64,000 nucleotides of DNA from Pokkaliibacter plantistimulans (lineage in GTDB: Bacteria; Pseudomonadota; Gammaproteobacteria; Pseudomonadales; Balneatricaceae). The DNA is taken from NCBI RefSeq assembly GCF_046844695.1, contig NZ_CP177354.1, forward strand, positions 2,728,001 to 2,792,000. Direction: 5' to 3'. The notes beneath the pieces are model-generated. The model was given only the letters and a program-made list of their open reading frames with translations. It was not told where the DNA came from and did no database searches. Position numbers and translations under genes: made by a program. This document shows positions 44,877 through 54,182 of the stretch, piece after piece; position 1 is the first letter of the stretch; every line of letters begins with the position of its first letter.

Positions 44877-45341
44877 TCAGACGCTGGCGGCCTGATATTG
44901 CTGACGCAGTTCATCCAGATCCAGTGTCAGGTCAGGTTCTCCTGACTCGTAACTGATGATGATGCCCAGGCCAATCACCCGGGTAATCACCGAGGCGGCG
45001 AGTGTAGCAGTCGCAATACCGATAAGGTTGGCACCGGGGACCCACTTCAGCAGCGCCGAGGTGGTGAGATTGCCGACACCGGTCGGTGTGGCACCGCCGA
45101 GGACGGCGATCAGAACAGCGCGCATATCACGATAGCGAAACGGCAGCTCGTAGTGTTCGGCCAGCGCCTTGTGCATCTTCATCAGTAACACGCTGAGCGT
45201 GGCAATTTCCACCAGAGGCAAAGGGATGACGCAGCCTACGGCGGCATAGGAGGCGTAGCGCTCTACCAGCTCTTTGGCCTGTGCCAGACGAATGGCCTTG
45301 AAAGGGTTGTCATGCTCAAAGACAAGGTGTTGCTGATCCAT
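44877..45341 (-). CDS. DUF697-like membrane protein
   Basis: This 154-residue protein has two hydrophobic segments (SYAAVGCVIPLPLVEIATLS, and the stretch from about residue 100 beginning LIGIATATLAASVITRVIG) separated by a charged helix and a Gly-rich turn (GGATPTGVGN). This is the pattern of the DUF697/YcjF-type domain found beside or fused to GTPases. The P-L-P-L-V-E-I motif and the LKMHK-like helix resemble the protein at 50451-51053, so the window holds two members. The function is unknown. It is convergent with the TAXI gene. Confidence 0.65.
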   Translation of the reverse strand: MDQQHLVFEHDNPFKAIRLAQAKELVERYASYAAVGCVIPLPLVEIATLSVLLMKMHKALAEHYELPFRYRDMRAVLIAVLGGATPTGVGNLTTSALLKWVPGANLIGIATATLAASVITRVIGLGIIISYESGEPDLTLDLDELRQQYQAASV

Positions 45342-45422
45342 TGCGCTCTCCTGAACGTCTGCATGATCCGGGTCCTGTCACGTGCCTGTCGGCATGGCTG
45401 CCAGAAAACAGGTGGCCATCAT

Positions 45423-46112
45423 TTAAGCCCGCTTTGGCGGGGCAAACAATATATCAGTCTGATCATTATCAGCACGACGCAGCTGCCACCCCCAGCATCC
45501 CCGCTGTAATGCTACTGTCACGGCAACGGCATCCTGCACATCAGTCCATTGCCCGTCGTCATCAGCGGCGGTCACCGGCTGATTGAGATCCTTACGCAGC
45601 AGAAAGCGTTGCCCACCGAATTTCTGCCTGATCCCACGCACTTGCAGTTCACACTGCAGCAGATTGTTCAGACTGTAGAAGTTTCCCGGTGCTGCGGTGG
45701 ACAGCAGCAGGGTGCGGCCAAAGTCCCGGGCCTTCACTTCACGATGACGAATCAGCAGGCGGTGCAGGCCAAGACCTCGCCAGTCTGGCGTTACTGCTGC
45801 ACCATCGATATGCGCGACCTGACCGAGTTCGGACTCGCTTAAACCGTGATCTGTGCCAAAGTTGGGATCGTGCAGGCCGGGGAGGCCCAATACCCCATAA
45901 GCCACCAGACGGTCTGTCTGGTCGTCGGCGAAAATGCCATAAATCCGACCACAGCGGGCCAGATGGTCGGCGAAGTAGTCGTCGGTTTCCGCCGCAATCA
46001 GGCTCGGGTGCAGCAGGGCGCGCACTTCATGATGAAGGGTGATAATGGCCTGCAGGTGTGACAGGTTGAGTGTCTGGATGTGAGGTGGGGAGGATAAAGG
46101 CGCTCTGCTCAT
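45423..46112 (-). CDS. GNAT-family acetyltransferase
   Basis: This 229-residue protein has the GNAT core: an N-terminal helix pair, VAYGVLGLPGL (beta 3), then VAHIDGAAVTPDWRGLGLHR, which contains the acetyl-CoA pyrophosphate loop (R-G-L-G-L-H), and LLLSTAAPGNFYSLNNLLQ in the Asn/Tyr catalytic region. A C-terminal extension of about 60 residues follows the fold. The substrate is unknown. It is separated from the ABC-type binding protein upstream by 14 bp and may be cotranscribed with that operon. Confidence 0.82.
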   Translation of the reverse strand: MSRAPLSSPPHIQTLNLSHLQAIITLHHEVRALLHPSLIAAETDDYFADHLARCGRIYGIFADDQTDRLVAYGVLGLPGLHDPNFGTDHGLSESELGQVAHIDGAAVTPDWRGLGLHRLLIRHREVKARDFGRTLLLSTAAPGNFYSLNNLLQCELQVRGIRQKFGGQRFLLRKDLNQPVTAADDDGQWTDVQDAVAVTVALQRGCWGWQLRRADNDQTDILFAPPKRA

Positions 46113-46126
46113 GGACTTCTCGGCAA

Positions 46127-47137
46127 TTACTGCAGTACTTCGGCGTAGTCCAGCAGCAATACCGGCGGGTAGAGCTGCAGTCTGCGGGCGACAGGCATCT
46201 TGATCAGATAGCTGAAGCGGTTGAGGGTTTCGATCGGAATGTTTGCGGCTGACTGGCCTTCAAACAGTATTTTCTCGGCTTTGGATGCGGCCAGCCGACC
46301 GACCAGGTCATAGCGGCTGACCAGTCCGAACATGGCATCACCATCGCGAATTTCCAGCTCGGTGCCGGTAAAGCAGGGGATGCCGTGAGCCAGAGCTGCT
46401 GATGTCAGCTGCTGGCGGTAGGTGCCGACGAAGTTGTCGGGGCCAATGTAGATGACATTGGCCCCTTGCTCTGCCAGCTTGGCAACCAGCGAGGGTATGG
46501 AAGCCGGGTCTGGCGTACCGTCTGCCAGATTGGGTACCGGTGCCTGCAGCAACTGAATACCTGCGGCCTGGGTGGCCTTCTCCAGATCATTCACCGAGCT
46601 GACCGAGTTGGGCTCCGTCGGGGTAAACACCACCCCCAGCCGCTGTACCGGCATATAGACCGACATGGCCTTAAGCTGGGTTGCCAGCGGAGCGATGTGC
46701 GATGCACCGGTGATGTTGGCACGCTGCTGACCCTCGGGGGCGGCAATACCGGTCTTCCATGGTGCTGACACCATGGAGAACACTACCGGGATGTCATGCA
46801 GCTTGGCGGGGTCGTTCTCATCCCAGCGACCAACGGTACCCAGAGTGACACCTGTACCCCAGGTGTACACCAGATCCGGCGGATTCTGCCTGATCTGCTC
46901 AAGTACCGCAGGCAGTCGGCTGAGATCACGTTGCAGGTCAATTTCTTCAAACTGCGCCTGTCGCTGATGATCGTGAAAGTAGGTCTTGAAGCCCTGCTCA
47001 ACGGGCGTTTCTCCACGCCAGAGCAGCATCACGATACGGGGGACTTTAGCTTCTGCGGCAGTCGCCGCGGTGACGACCGATGTGGCCGTAGTGAAGGCCG
47101 CCAGTAATAACAGTGTCAGCAGCTGTCGTCTCAGCAT
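46127..47137 (-). CDS. ABC-type periplasmic substrate-binding protein (COG2984-like)
   Basis: The 336-residue protein starts at the ATG at 47137 (GGGAG upstream). It has a signal peptide (LLTLLLLAAFTTATSVVTAA) and a Venus-flytrap fold of the ABC_sub_bind (PF04392) type, with IVMLLWRGETPVEQGF, LVYTWGTGVTLGTVGR, NVIYIGPDNFVGTYRQQL and a closing FSYLIKMPVARRLQL. Members often bind amino acids such as Trp/Tyr or related compounds. It overlaps by 7 bp the end of an MFS gene instead of lying beside ABC permease genes, so it appears to present ligand to an MFS protein with a sensory head. The ligand is unknown. Confidence 0.82.
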   Translation of the reverse strand: MLRRQLLTLLLLAAFTTATSVVTAATAAEAKVPRIVMLLWRGETPVEQGFKTYFHDHQRQAQFEEIDLQRDLSRLPAVLEQIRQNPPDLVYTWGTGVTLGTVGRWDENDPAKLHDIPVVFSMVSAPWKTGIAAPEGQQRANITGASHIAPLATQLKAMSVYMPVQRLGVVFTPTEPNSVSSVNDLEKATQAAGIQLLQAPVPNLADGTPDPASIPSLVAKLAEQGANVIYIGPDNFVGTYRQQLTSAALAHGIPCFTGTELEIRDGDAMFGLVSRYDLVGRLAASKAEKILFEGQSAANIPIETLNRFSYLIKMPVARRLQLYPPVLLLDYAEVLQ

Positions 47138-49113
47138 GGTGAGGTCTCCCGCCGGCCGGGTAACGCCATCAGCAGTGACAACAGGCAGCAACTCCAGGCA
47201 ATGGCAGTGAAGATGGCGACGGCACCCTGTGCATCAAGATGGGCCGCCAGTGCGCCTGCCACAATGGGGCCGGTACCACCACCGAGGCGCTCCACCAGGC
47301 GCAGGGAACCGATCACCGGCCCCTGACCATGTTTTTCAATAGCACTGGCCGACAGGGTGATGGCTGAGCTGATCTGAGCTGGAATCGACAGGGCTTGACC
47401 TACACCAAGGCAGACAACACTTGCAATGGTTGTCAGGACGGAAGGGTGAAGTGTCAGTGACAGCATGCCGGCTGCTGTTAGCGCACTGCCGACGATCACC
47501 GCGTAAATGGGGCGCTCCAGACGGTCAGTGATACTGGCCAGAGCCGGTCCGGCCAGCAGGGCAACCAGACCATACAGCATCAGGATACGGCCGACATCGG
47601 CGACGGAAATGCCGGAGCTGATCAGAGTCAGAGGCACCAGATAGTAGAGAAAGCCACTAAGAAACAGCTTGGCGGGAATGGCCGAAAGAAACAGCAGTGC
47701 CAGAAAGTGGCGGTTGCGGAAGGTGTCACCAAACGCGGCAAAGGTAAGCTTGGGCGGTGCTTCCCGATGGTCGGCGACACCACTCATCAGGCGGGTAACC
47801 GCCAGAGCGGCCAGCAGTGACGCACAGGCACCGATCTGGAAGGTGGTGGCAGCACCGATATGGCTGACCAGAATGCCGCCAATGGCCGGGCCACAGATAT
47901 CGGCCAGCATCAGACCGCTGAGCATCATCGCCGTGCCGCGGGCACGGTTCTGGCGGGTAGTGGACTCCAGCACGAAGCCCTGACAGGCAACGAAGGTGGT
48001 GCCATAGCCGATAGCCGATAGGGCACGCCAGAACACCAGATCCCAGTAGCTGTTGGCCAGTCCGGTGCCCAGCAGGCCGAGGGTCGCGAGGATGGCGCCT
48101 ATCATATACAGCCGCAGTCTGCCGATGCGGTCATAGATCAGGCTGCCAACGGGTAGCACCACGGCTGCGATCATCATGTGCAGGGCCATGATGATACCGG
48201 CCCCGACGTTCACATCGAGGCCGGGAACAGTGGCCGCCAGATCAGCAAAATAAGAGGGCATGATGGGGCGTGCCAGCTCTTCGGCGAAGACGAACAGGAA
48301 GGTCAGCAGGCGTACGCCGACCAGATGATTTTCCCGGGTCAGTTGTGGTGTGACGGCTTTTGCACCGCGCCGGATGATGCCGTTGACGTTCTGCATCAGG
48401 CGACCCAGTGCATCGCGATTGAGATAGCCGTAGAGCAGGGTGAAGCGTTGCTCAGCGACGTCACCCAGCACCCGAATGGCTGTGCGGGTGGGCAGAGACA
48501 GATTCAGGGTCAGTACCAGCAGCATCAGCTCGAACGACAGCAGCAGGGCCACCAGTAATACGATGCCGATATCTTGCAGGTTATCCAGCAGTGGGCGTAA
48601 CAAGGCCCGTTGCGGGTGACCCAGATAGAGCGTAGCTACCTGTTGCTCACCCAGCAGCAGGGGTTGGCTGGTCACCAGTACTGCCTGTCGTACCTGCTGA
48701 TAGGCAGGCAGATCCAGATGCAGATGAGGGTGGCTGAGGGGGGCAGCCAAAACGTCAGTCGCGCTATTGGCACCGCTACCGGTCTTGTAAAGTACTTGTC
48801 CGGCAGGGTCTGTCCCGGTGGCTGGCGTACTGACCACCAGAAAATCCAGATCGGAATCGCTGGCCGCCAGCTGCTGGTATAGCTCATCGATACCGACCAG
48901 ATGCTGAAGGGGAATACCAAGGCTGAGGGCTCGCTCAAGTTTGTCTTTGACGACGCGGGTCTCGGCATCGGCTTTCTGTGCCAGCAGCGGCAGCAGTGTC
49001 TGGCCGCTACTGAAAATGGCCACAGCGGAAATAAAGCTCAGGGCCAGCAATACGGTTACGCCGGTCAGCAGCAGTAAGCGGTTGACCGGATCAAGCAGCC
49101 AGCGCCGAATCAT
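47131..49113 (-). CDS. MFS transporter fused to an N-terminal periplasmic sensor domain
   Basis: This 660-residue protein has one TM helix (12-34), a periplasmic region of about 140 residues (35-175), a second TM (180-205) and a HAMP-like linker (AIRVLGDVAEQRFTLLYGYL). A 12-helix major facilitator domain follows from about 265 onward, with the conserved loop motif YDRIGRLRLY between helices 2 and 3. A typical MFS protein has about 400 residues; the first 260 residues look like the input half of a chemoreceptor or histidine kinase. It is coupled to the sensor-like gene upstream (ATGA at 49110-49113) and overlaps the binding-protein gene downstream. Regulated uptake or efflux through this fusion is inferred; the substrate is unknown. 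Confidence 0.85.
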   Translation of the reverse strand: MIRRWLLDPVNRLLLLTGVTVLLALSFISAVAIFSSGQTLLPLLAQKADAETRVVKDKLERALSLGIPLQHLVGIDELYQQLAASDSDLDFLVVSTPATGTDPAGQVLYKTGSGANSATDVLAAPLSHPHLHLDLPAYQQVRQAVLVTSQPLLLGEQQVATLYLGHPQRALLRPLLDNLQDIGIVLLVALLLSFELMLLVLTLNLSLPTRTAIRVLGDVAEQRFTLLYGYLNRDALGRLMQNVNGIIRRGAKAVTPQLTRENHLVGVRLLTFLFVFAEELARPIMPSYFADLAATVPGLDVNVGAGIIMALHMMIAAVVLPVGSLIYDRIGRLRLYMIGAILATLGLLGTGLANSYWDLVFWRALSAIGYGTTFVACQGFVLESTTRQNRARGTAMMLSGLMLADICGPAIGGILVSHIGAATTFQIGACASLLAALAVTRLMSGVADHREAPPKLTFAAFGDTFRNRHFLALLFLSAIPAKLFLSGFLYYLVPLTLISSGISVADVGRILMLYGLVALLAGPALASITDRLERPIYAVIVGSALTAAGMLSLTLHPSVLTTIASVVCLGVGQALSIPAQISSAITLSASAIEKHGQGPVIGSLRLVERLGGGTGPIVAGALAAHLDAQGAVAIFTAIAWSCCLLSLLMALPGRRETSPC

Positions 49114-49853
49114 GCTGATTCTCCTTCTCTGAGCGGGCTGTTGTGTGGTTGTTGCAGGGCCCTGCGCAATGGCTCACGGGCCGCAACATAGGCCTTCAGC
49201 AAGGCCTCATCGCCACTGATGGCGTCGTCAGTAGTGAGGTTATCCAGAGCCTCCTGACGCTCCAGCTGACTGGCATCACTGTTCAGGGCATCAAGCAGCC
49301 GGTTGTGGCGCCGGAACAAACGTACGATGAAATACAGCGACGGCAGTGCCACCAGCATGGCGATCAGCCCTGCCCAGATCAGCGTCTGGCGCACAGAAGC
49401 GCGAGTGGCGGCAAAGACGTCATCATGCTGGGCTATGCTCAGGTATCCTGCACACGCGCCCAGGCTGTCGGTCAGTGCAGCAGTGACTGTGGCGCTGTTC
49501 TTATTGAAGTGTGTACCAACGGATGAAGGCGCTGCGGTCGCTGGCGTATCGCCGCTACTGGCAATCAGCTGTCGCTTGCAGTTGTAGACGGCCACATTGG
49601 CCAAATCGGGGTATTGGTTCACTGGACGCTGCAATATATCCTGCAGGTTTTCCAGTGCATTGAGCTGCAGGCCAAGATCAATACCGATCAGCAGATCACG
49701 TTTGATTTCGCTGGCGATGACATCAAGGCGCTGAGTGACCAGACGGTCATAGGCCTCTTCGTAACGCAGAATATTGAGCGTGGTGGTCAGAGTGATGGCC
49801 ATGGCCAGAACCGCAATCAAGGCGGCCGCCACTTTGCCGGTAAGTCCGGTCAT
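49110..49853 (-). CDS. Two-TM membrane sensor-like protein lacking an output domain
   Basis: This 247-residue protein has an N-terminal TM (5-27), a periplasmic domain of about 125 residues with two cysteines (AVYNCKRQL, LGACAGYLS), a second TM (158-178, SVRQTLIWAGLIAMLVALPS) and a cytoplasmic helical tail of about 65 residues. The layout is that of a sensory input module, but no kinase, GGDEF or methyl-accepting domain follows. Its stop overlaps the MFS start (ATGA). It probably forms a complex with the MFS fusion and the binding protein; the function is inferred only from this arrangement. Confidence 0.72.
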   Translation of the reverse strand: MTGLTGKVAAALIAVLAMAITLTTTLNILRYEEAYDRLVTQRLDVIASEIKRDLLIGIDLGLQLNALENLQDILQRPVNQYPDLANVAVYNCKRQLIASSGDTPATAAPSSVGTHFNKNSATVTAALTDSLGACAGYLSIAQHDDVFAATRASVRQTLIWAGLIAMLVALPSLYFIVRLFRRHNRLLDALNSDASQLERQEALDNLTTDDAISGDEALLKAYVAAREPLRRALQQPHNSPLREGESA

Positions 49854-50450
49854 TGTCTGGCTCCGGGAGGACAGAATGCATACTGCACAAGTGCAACTGA
49901 ACAGGGATATACCCGCTATTGGCTACGATTTATTAAATTGATGTCAATTTTTTATCGTAAAGTGCGTTTAAAGTAGCAGGGCTACCGGTATTCTTCCCGT
50001 GAAAACCCTGGTCGTGTAACGCGATGGGTAAAAATTGACGCTTTCCGGGTAGGATCACTCAGTAAAGGTTTTTTTTGATTTGTATTCAGAGGTTTGACGC
50101 CTGCACATGGGGCGCCTATCTTTAGCTTACTTTTGCTTACACTCTGATCAGGCGGGGTAGTTTTTGCGTGATTCATGGTGTCTGCTAATGGGGATTGCTC
50201 ACAGGTGGTATCGACGGTTTTCTCTGCAAGGAGAGAGCGGGTCGAAGAGAGGCATGAGGTTAAGACACACGTTGTCGTCGTAACGTCATGATCAGTCTCC
50301 TCAATAGGAAGAAGTAAAAGCCGAAGGCGGGTGATGAAAGATGCTTGGTGACCGTGAATCGAGTAACCCAGCGCCAACGGCTATTTGACAATGACAGCCA
50401 TCAGGTGGACGGCTTAGCTGATCCACTTTTGCTAATTCAAGGAGAACACC
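49854..50450. other. Divergent intergenic region, AT-richer
   Basis: This region of about 600 bp lies between two divergent transcription units and is visibly AT-richer than the flanking genes, as expected for promoters. It holds A/T runs near 49935-49975 and 50075-50085. A minus-strand open frame of about 130 codons (49982-50377) is present, but its codon use and composition do not look coding and it lacks a convincing ribosome site. I see nothing else that can be named. Confidence 0.5.
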
Positions 50451-51053
50451 ATGGTCAGCAAGACAGACACTCCCCAGGACAAACCCACACCCCAGGACAA
50501 ACCCACACCCGAAGTGGAAGCAGCCGCTGCTGAAACGACAGTGGAGCCTGAGGTTCAGGAGGCTGTCATCAGCCTGGATCTTGATGCCCAGGCACGCAAG
50601 ATCATTCGCCACAACTGCTATTGGTCCATGGGCGCCGGGCTAATTCCCTTTATTTTCGTAGACACTGCCGCGCTGATCGCTGTTCAGCTGAAAATGCTGA
50701 AAGAACTGGGCGATCTGTACGGCGTGCCGTTCAAGGCCAACGCAGGCAAATCTGCCGTGACTTCATTGCTGGCAGGCGCAGGTTCTGGCTATCTGGGTTA
50801 CAAGACGGTCACTTCAGGTGTGGTGCGCCGTCTGGTGCGCAAGACGCCTGTGATCGGCACTGCGATCACGCTGGCCACCATGCCCGCTTTTGATTCTGCC
50901 TTTACTTATGCTGTGGGTAAGGTTTTCCATCGTCATTTCGCTTCAGGCGGTGATTTCCTGAGCTTCAATGCCAAGAAAGTACAGTCTGAAGTCAACGAGA
51001 CGATTGAAGAAGTGAAAGCCAAGGGTGTCGATGCGGCTCAGGCTGCTGCCTGA
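50451..51053 (+). CDS. DUF697-like protein with repeat-bearing N-terminus
   Basis: The 200-residue product starts at the ATG at 50451 behind AAGGAG (50439-50444). The first 50 residues are acidic and Pro-rich with an 18-bp, six-residue tandem repeat (QDKPTP). The rest has two hydrophobic segments (MGAGLIPFIFVDTAALIAVQ and, later, AVTSLLAGAGSGYLGYKTV) and a C-terminal amphipathic helix. The P-F-I-F-V-D-T-A motif and LKMLKELGDLYGVPF match the DUF697 (YcjF-like) domain. It is followed by a small membrane protein and an SPFH protein on the same strand, suggesting a membrane-organising group. The function is unknown. Confidence 0.7.
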   Translation: MVSKTDTPQDKPTPQDKPTPEVEAAAAETTVEPEVQEAVISLDLDAQARKIIRHNCYWSMGAGLIPFIFVDTAALIAVQLKMLKELGDLYGVPFKANAGKSAVTSLLAGAGSGYLGYKTVTSGVVRRLVRKTPVIGTAITLATMPAFDSAFTYAVGKVFHRHFASGGDFLSFNAKKVQSEVNETIEEVKAKGVDAAQAAA

Positions 51054-51280
51054 TCCCTTTAGATCGTGAACACGTTCTTGTGGTGACAGCAGGCTGGTAC
51101 GCGGTAGCGTGCCAGCCTGTCATTGTCAGTACATCGATCCAACAGACAGAAAGGTGCATCCGCTGCTCAGTCTGAACGTGTTTGCCGGATAGATTCTCCA
51201 TCTTCATTCACATATAACGTGTCTTCCACACACGTTGTTAATACAGAGTGCAGATTCAGTCACTGCCTTGAGGGACACCG

Positions 51281-51478
51281 ATGCCGATTATCATGGCCAT
51301 TCTTTATCTGACCGCCTGCGCCATTTGCGGTTTGATGGGGCGCAGGACTGCCTTTGGCTTTCTCGGTCATTTCCTTCTGTCTCTCGTTATCACCCCAGTA
51401 GGTGACTTCCTGGTGCAGATCGTCAGTCGTCCTTCACGTGAGCTTCGTCAGAAGCTTGATAAGTTGGATCTGGATTAA
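51281..51478 (+). CDS. Small hydrophobic membrane protein, unknown
   Basis: This 65-residue protein has an ATG preceded by GAGGGA. It has two likely membrane segments (IIMAILYLTACAICGLMG and AFGFLGHFLLSLVITPVGDF) and a charged C-terminal tail (RELRQKLDKLDLD). No family is recognised. It lies between the DUF697-like gene and the SPFH gene, all plus strand. The typical small-membrane-protein layout and ribosome site argue that it is real. Confidence 0.6.
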   Translation: MPIIMAILYLTACAICGLMGRRTAFGFLGHFLLSLVITPVGDFLVQIVSRPSRELRQKLDKLDLD

Positions 51479-51565
51479 ACGCCGGTCGTGGCGTAGTAGC
51501 AGCCCAGTCAGTATGGCTGCGAGCAGATCATCAGTAACAGGGAAGCGGGACAACACAGGCGGACC

Positions 51566-52972
51566 ATGACGGAAACCAATCTTTCTCAGCAACAGCCTTC
51601 GCAAACGGGTGGTTCCCGTTGGCAACGTTTTTCTGCCTGGCGCGAGGAGCGGGCGCTTCGTATCGGTAAATGGCTGAAGCGACACTCGATGCCAATCTAT
51701 ATCAGCATGCTGATGTTTGTGCTGAGCCTGATCATTCTCGCCCCCAATATCTTTATCAACGTACCGGCTGGCCATGCTGGCGTGCTGTGGCTGCGCTTCT
51801 TTGGCGGTACCGTTACCGATCACTACTACGGCGAAGGTCTGCATATGATCTTCCCGTGGGATGAAATGTATATCTATGACACCCGCCTGCAGAACAGTGC
51901 GCGGGTGTACGACACCATCTCATCCAATGGTCTGAGCATGCAGGTGGAGATTGCCGTGCGCTATCGCGTCAACAAGGACGCGCTGGGCATGCTGCATAAG
52001 CTGGTGGGCCCGGATTATCCCGAAATTCTGGTGTATCCGGAGATTGGCTCCCATGCACGGGAACTGATTTCCCGCTATACCCCTGAACAGCTTTACACCG
52101 AAACCCGTGCTTTCATTCAGGCGCAGATTCTGCAACGCATGGTGACGCAGCTGGGCAACTCCCTGATCAATCAGAGTTCCCATGGCCGACTGGTCAATGT
52201 GGAAGACGTGCTGATTCGTTCAGTAAAGCTGCCTGACAAGGTCGCTCAGGCCATCGAGCGTAAGGCTGAGCAGTATCAGGCCATGCTTGAATACGATTTC
52301 CGTATTGCCCGCGAGAAAAAGGAAAAGGATCGCAAGATCATCGAGGCGGAAGGTATTCGCGCCTTCCAGGACATCGTGGCAAAAACCATTACACCTGAGT
52401 ATCTGCGCCTGCGCGGTATTGATGCCACCATGGCACTGGCGACTTCGCAGAACAGCAAGATGATCATTATTGGCGGCAAAGATGGCCTGCCGGTGATTCT
52501 CAATACCGGGGATGTCGCACCGTCTTCTGCCGCTGTGCATGCAGACAATGCCGGGCTGAGCCCTTCGCTGGACATCAATTCACCCAATGCAAAAATGCAG
52601 GATGTGACACCGCCCAATGCAGCGATTCCCAGTGCCAATACCAATCCGGGTGCGGGTAAGACGCCAGCGGCGGCACCCCTGACCGGGGCCAGTACCAATG
52701 GCTTCCCCAGCTCAGCGGAGATGCGGGGGCGGTTATTTTCGACTGATGCCGTAACAGACCAGCAGTCTGTCCTGCCGGAAGGCAGTGGTACACCTGTGAC
52801 TCACGAACAGGCTGCGGTGGTGGATGGCCTTGCCGCTCAGCAATCGGCGGGGGCTGCCATGATGTTACAGCAAGCCGCCCGACAGCAGCAGATGAGCAGT
52901 CAGCAGGCGATGCAACGGCAACTGTTGCGACAGGCTCAGCAGGGTAGCGGGCAGCCAGCAATGGCGAAATAA
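51566..52972 (+). CDS. SPFH/Band 7 (prohibitin-like) membrane protein
   Basis: This 468-residue protein has an N-terminal TM (about 50-70, ISMLMFVLSLIILAPNIFI) followed directly by an SPFH domain (VPAGHAGVLWLRFFGG, GEGLHMIFPW, VYDTISSNGLSMQVEIAVRY) to about residue 240. A coiled coil follows (about 230-270, EQYQAMLEYDFRIAREKKEK), then a long low-complexity Ala/Gln/Pro/Ser-rich tail from about 320 ending in Gln-rich repeats (QQAARQQQMSSQQAMQRQ). SPFH proteins form oligomeric cages or microdomains in membranes and often regulate proteases or scaffolding. The client here is unknown. The disordered Gln-rich tail is longer than in typical HflK/C or prohibitin proteins. Confidence 0.85.
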   Translation: MTETNLSQQQPSQTGGSRWQRFSAWREERALRIGKWLKRHSMPIYISMLMFVLSLIILAPNIFINVPAGHAGVLWLRFFGGTVTDHYYGEGLHMIFPWDEMYIYDTRLQNSARVYDTISSNGLSMQVEIAVRYRVNKDALGMLHKLVGPDYPEILVYPEIGSHARELISRYTPEQLYTETRAFIQAQILQRMVTQLGNSLINQSSHGRLVNVEDVLIRSVKLPDKVAQAIERKAEQYQAMLEYDFRIAREKKEKDRKIIEAEGIRAFQDIVAKTITPEYLRLRGIDATMALATSQNSKMIIIGGKDGLPVILNTGDVAPSSAAVHADNAGLSPSLDINSPNAKMQDVTPPNAAIPSANTNPGAGKTPAAAPLTGASTNGFPSSAEMRGRLFSTDAVTDQQSVLPEGSGTPVTHEQAAVVDGLAAQQSAGAAMMLQQAARQQQMSSQQAMQRQLLRQAQQGSGQPAMAK

Positions 52973-53002
52973 AACGCTGATGTACTCAGGGTATTGTGTT
53001 GT

Positions 53003-53042
53003 ATGACAGGAGAGGCAGGCCTCAGCGTGCCTCTCCTGTCAT
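53003..53042. terminator. Strong 15-bp hairpin between convergent genes
   Basis: A perfect 15-bp inverted repeat (ATGACAGGAGAGGCA / TGCCTCTCCTGTCAT) with a 10-nt loop lies 30 bp past the SPFH stop, between it and the convergent YaeQ gene. It has no long T-run but is likely a bidirectional terminator. Confidence 0.65.
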
Positions 53043-53178
53043 CCTGAAGTGTGATGACTATCCAACCTGCATCTGCACAGGGCGTGGGCAAACATCAGGA
53101 GCACATGACTGATGTGCGGTTAGTCGAGTCGCGCCTGTGAAAGCCCACTCCAGTCTGGTCTGGGCGACCGGAAAACCC

Positions 53179-53715
53179 TTATTTCAAACGTTCCAGATCA
53201 ACCTGAATACTGCTGTCGCTGCTGTTCATCCACACCTGCCCATCCTGAATCATGCATTGCCAGTCCATGGTGCGTGCGGTCTGCCCAGCCAGTAATTGCG
53301 TCGCTTCTTCTGGCAGGTTGTAGACTTCTATATTGTCAAAACGTTGCAGCTTGTCTTCGATCCCTTTCCACCACAACCCTGCATTGCGGCCACCATAGCA
53401 GTACACCACCACGCGGCGTGCGCGGCTGCTGGCTTTGCGCAGACGACGCTCGTCCGGCAGCCCCACTTCAATCCAGGTCTCGATGTCGCCAGTCAGTTGC
53501 TTTTGCCAGAGATCGGGCTCTTCGTCATTGCTCAGGCCCTTGCAAAACTCCAGCTGTTCATCGGCTCGTAGGGCAAACGCCAGCAACCGCACCATCATGC
53601 GTTCATCGGTCTCTGAAGGATGACGTGCCAGAGTCAGCGAATAGGACTGGTAGTGGTGACGGTCCATATCACTGACGTTGAGTTCGGATTTGAAGACGGT
53701 TGCCTTGAGGGCCAT
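53179..53715 (-). CDS. yaeQ: YaeQ family protein
   Basis: The 178-residue product matches YaeQ over its length: MALKATVFKSELNVSDMDRH at the start, then the conserved ARHPSETDERMMVRLLAFAL, a nuclease-like WIEVGLPDERRLRKASSRA and the C-terminal WMNSSD. YaeQ has a PD-(D/E)XK-like fold; its role is not established. It is convergent with the SPFH gene and monocistronic. Confidence 0.93.
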   Translation of the reverse strand: MALKATVFKSELNVSDMDRHHYQSYSLTLARHPSETDERMMVRLLAFALRADEQLEFCKGLSNDEEPDLWQKQLTGDIETWIEVGLPDERRLRKASSRARRVVVYCYGGRNAGLWWKGIEDKLQRFDNIEVYNLPEEATQLLAGQTARTMDWQCMIQDGQVWMNSSDSSIQVDLERLK

Positions 53716-54182
53716 GAAGCTTACCTGTTCACTGCATAGACATGGGGCACAGAGTTTCCGTTGAGCGGCAGGGCGAATGCAAGCATGAGGTGAGCAAGAC
53801 GGCTAAAGAAACCTATTGCGCTCAGCGATATGCAGGCACAAAAAGTTATATTTTTGCTGTATATTTTTCCAGTCCTGTCATGGCTATTCCGATGTAACTT
53901 GGTTATCGTGCCCAGGCAGTCTGTAGTGTTGTGAGAGCGTGTGACGATCAGGCCCATCAGGGCAGATCGAGGCTGTGTGGCTGATGCGCAGCGTATTGAG
54001 CGCACGTTTTCACAAAAATTTTAAGAGCGAGTACACGATCTTCTGCGTGCTGGCCTCACGGCGTTGGAGAGAGCTTCGGAATGCCGGTTTGCTATCAGCA
54101 AAGTGCACTTCCTCAGTGCTTTCCGCCATGTTTGGCTATGGTTCGCGAGAGTATGTACAGGTTCTAAGAAAAGGAAATTCCC
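53716..54182. other. Intergenic region between yaeQ and helD-like gene
   Basis: This region of about 470 bp separates divergent genes. It contains AT-rich promoter-like sequence around 53840-53890 and 54005-54030. The only clear signal is the ribosome site AAGGA at 54171-54175 for the helicase start. No gene or RNA is recognised. Confidence 0.5.

Noticed and set aside
49982..50377. Minus-strand open frame of about 131 codons in the divergent intergenic region
   Set aside because: Base composition and residue content do not look coding, there is no usable ribosome site, and no family is apparent.
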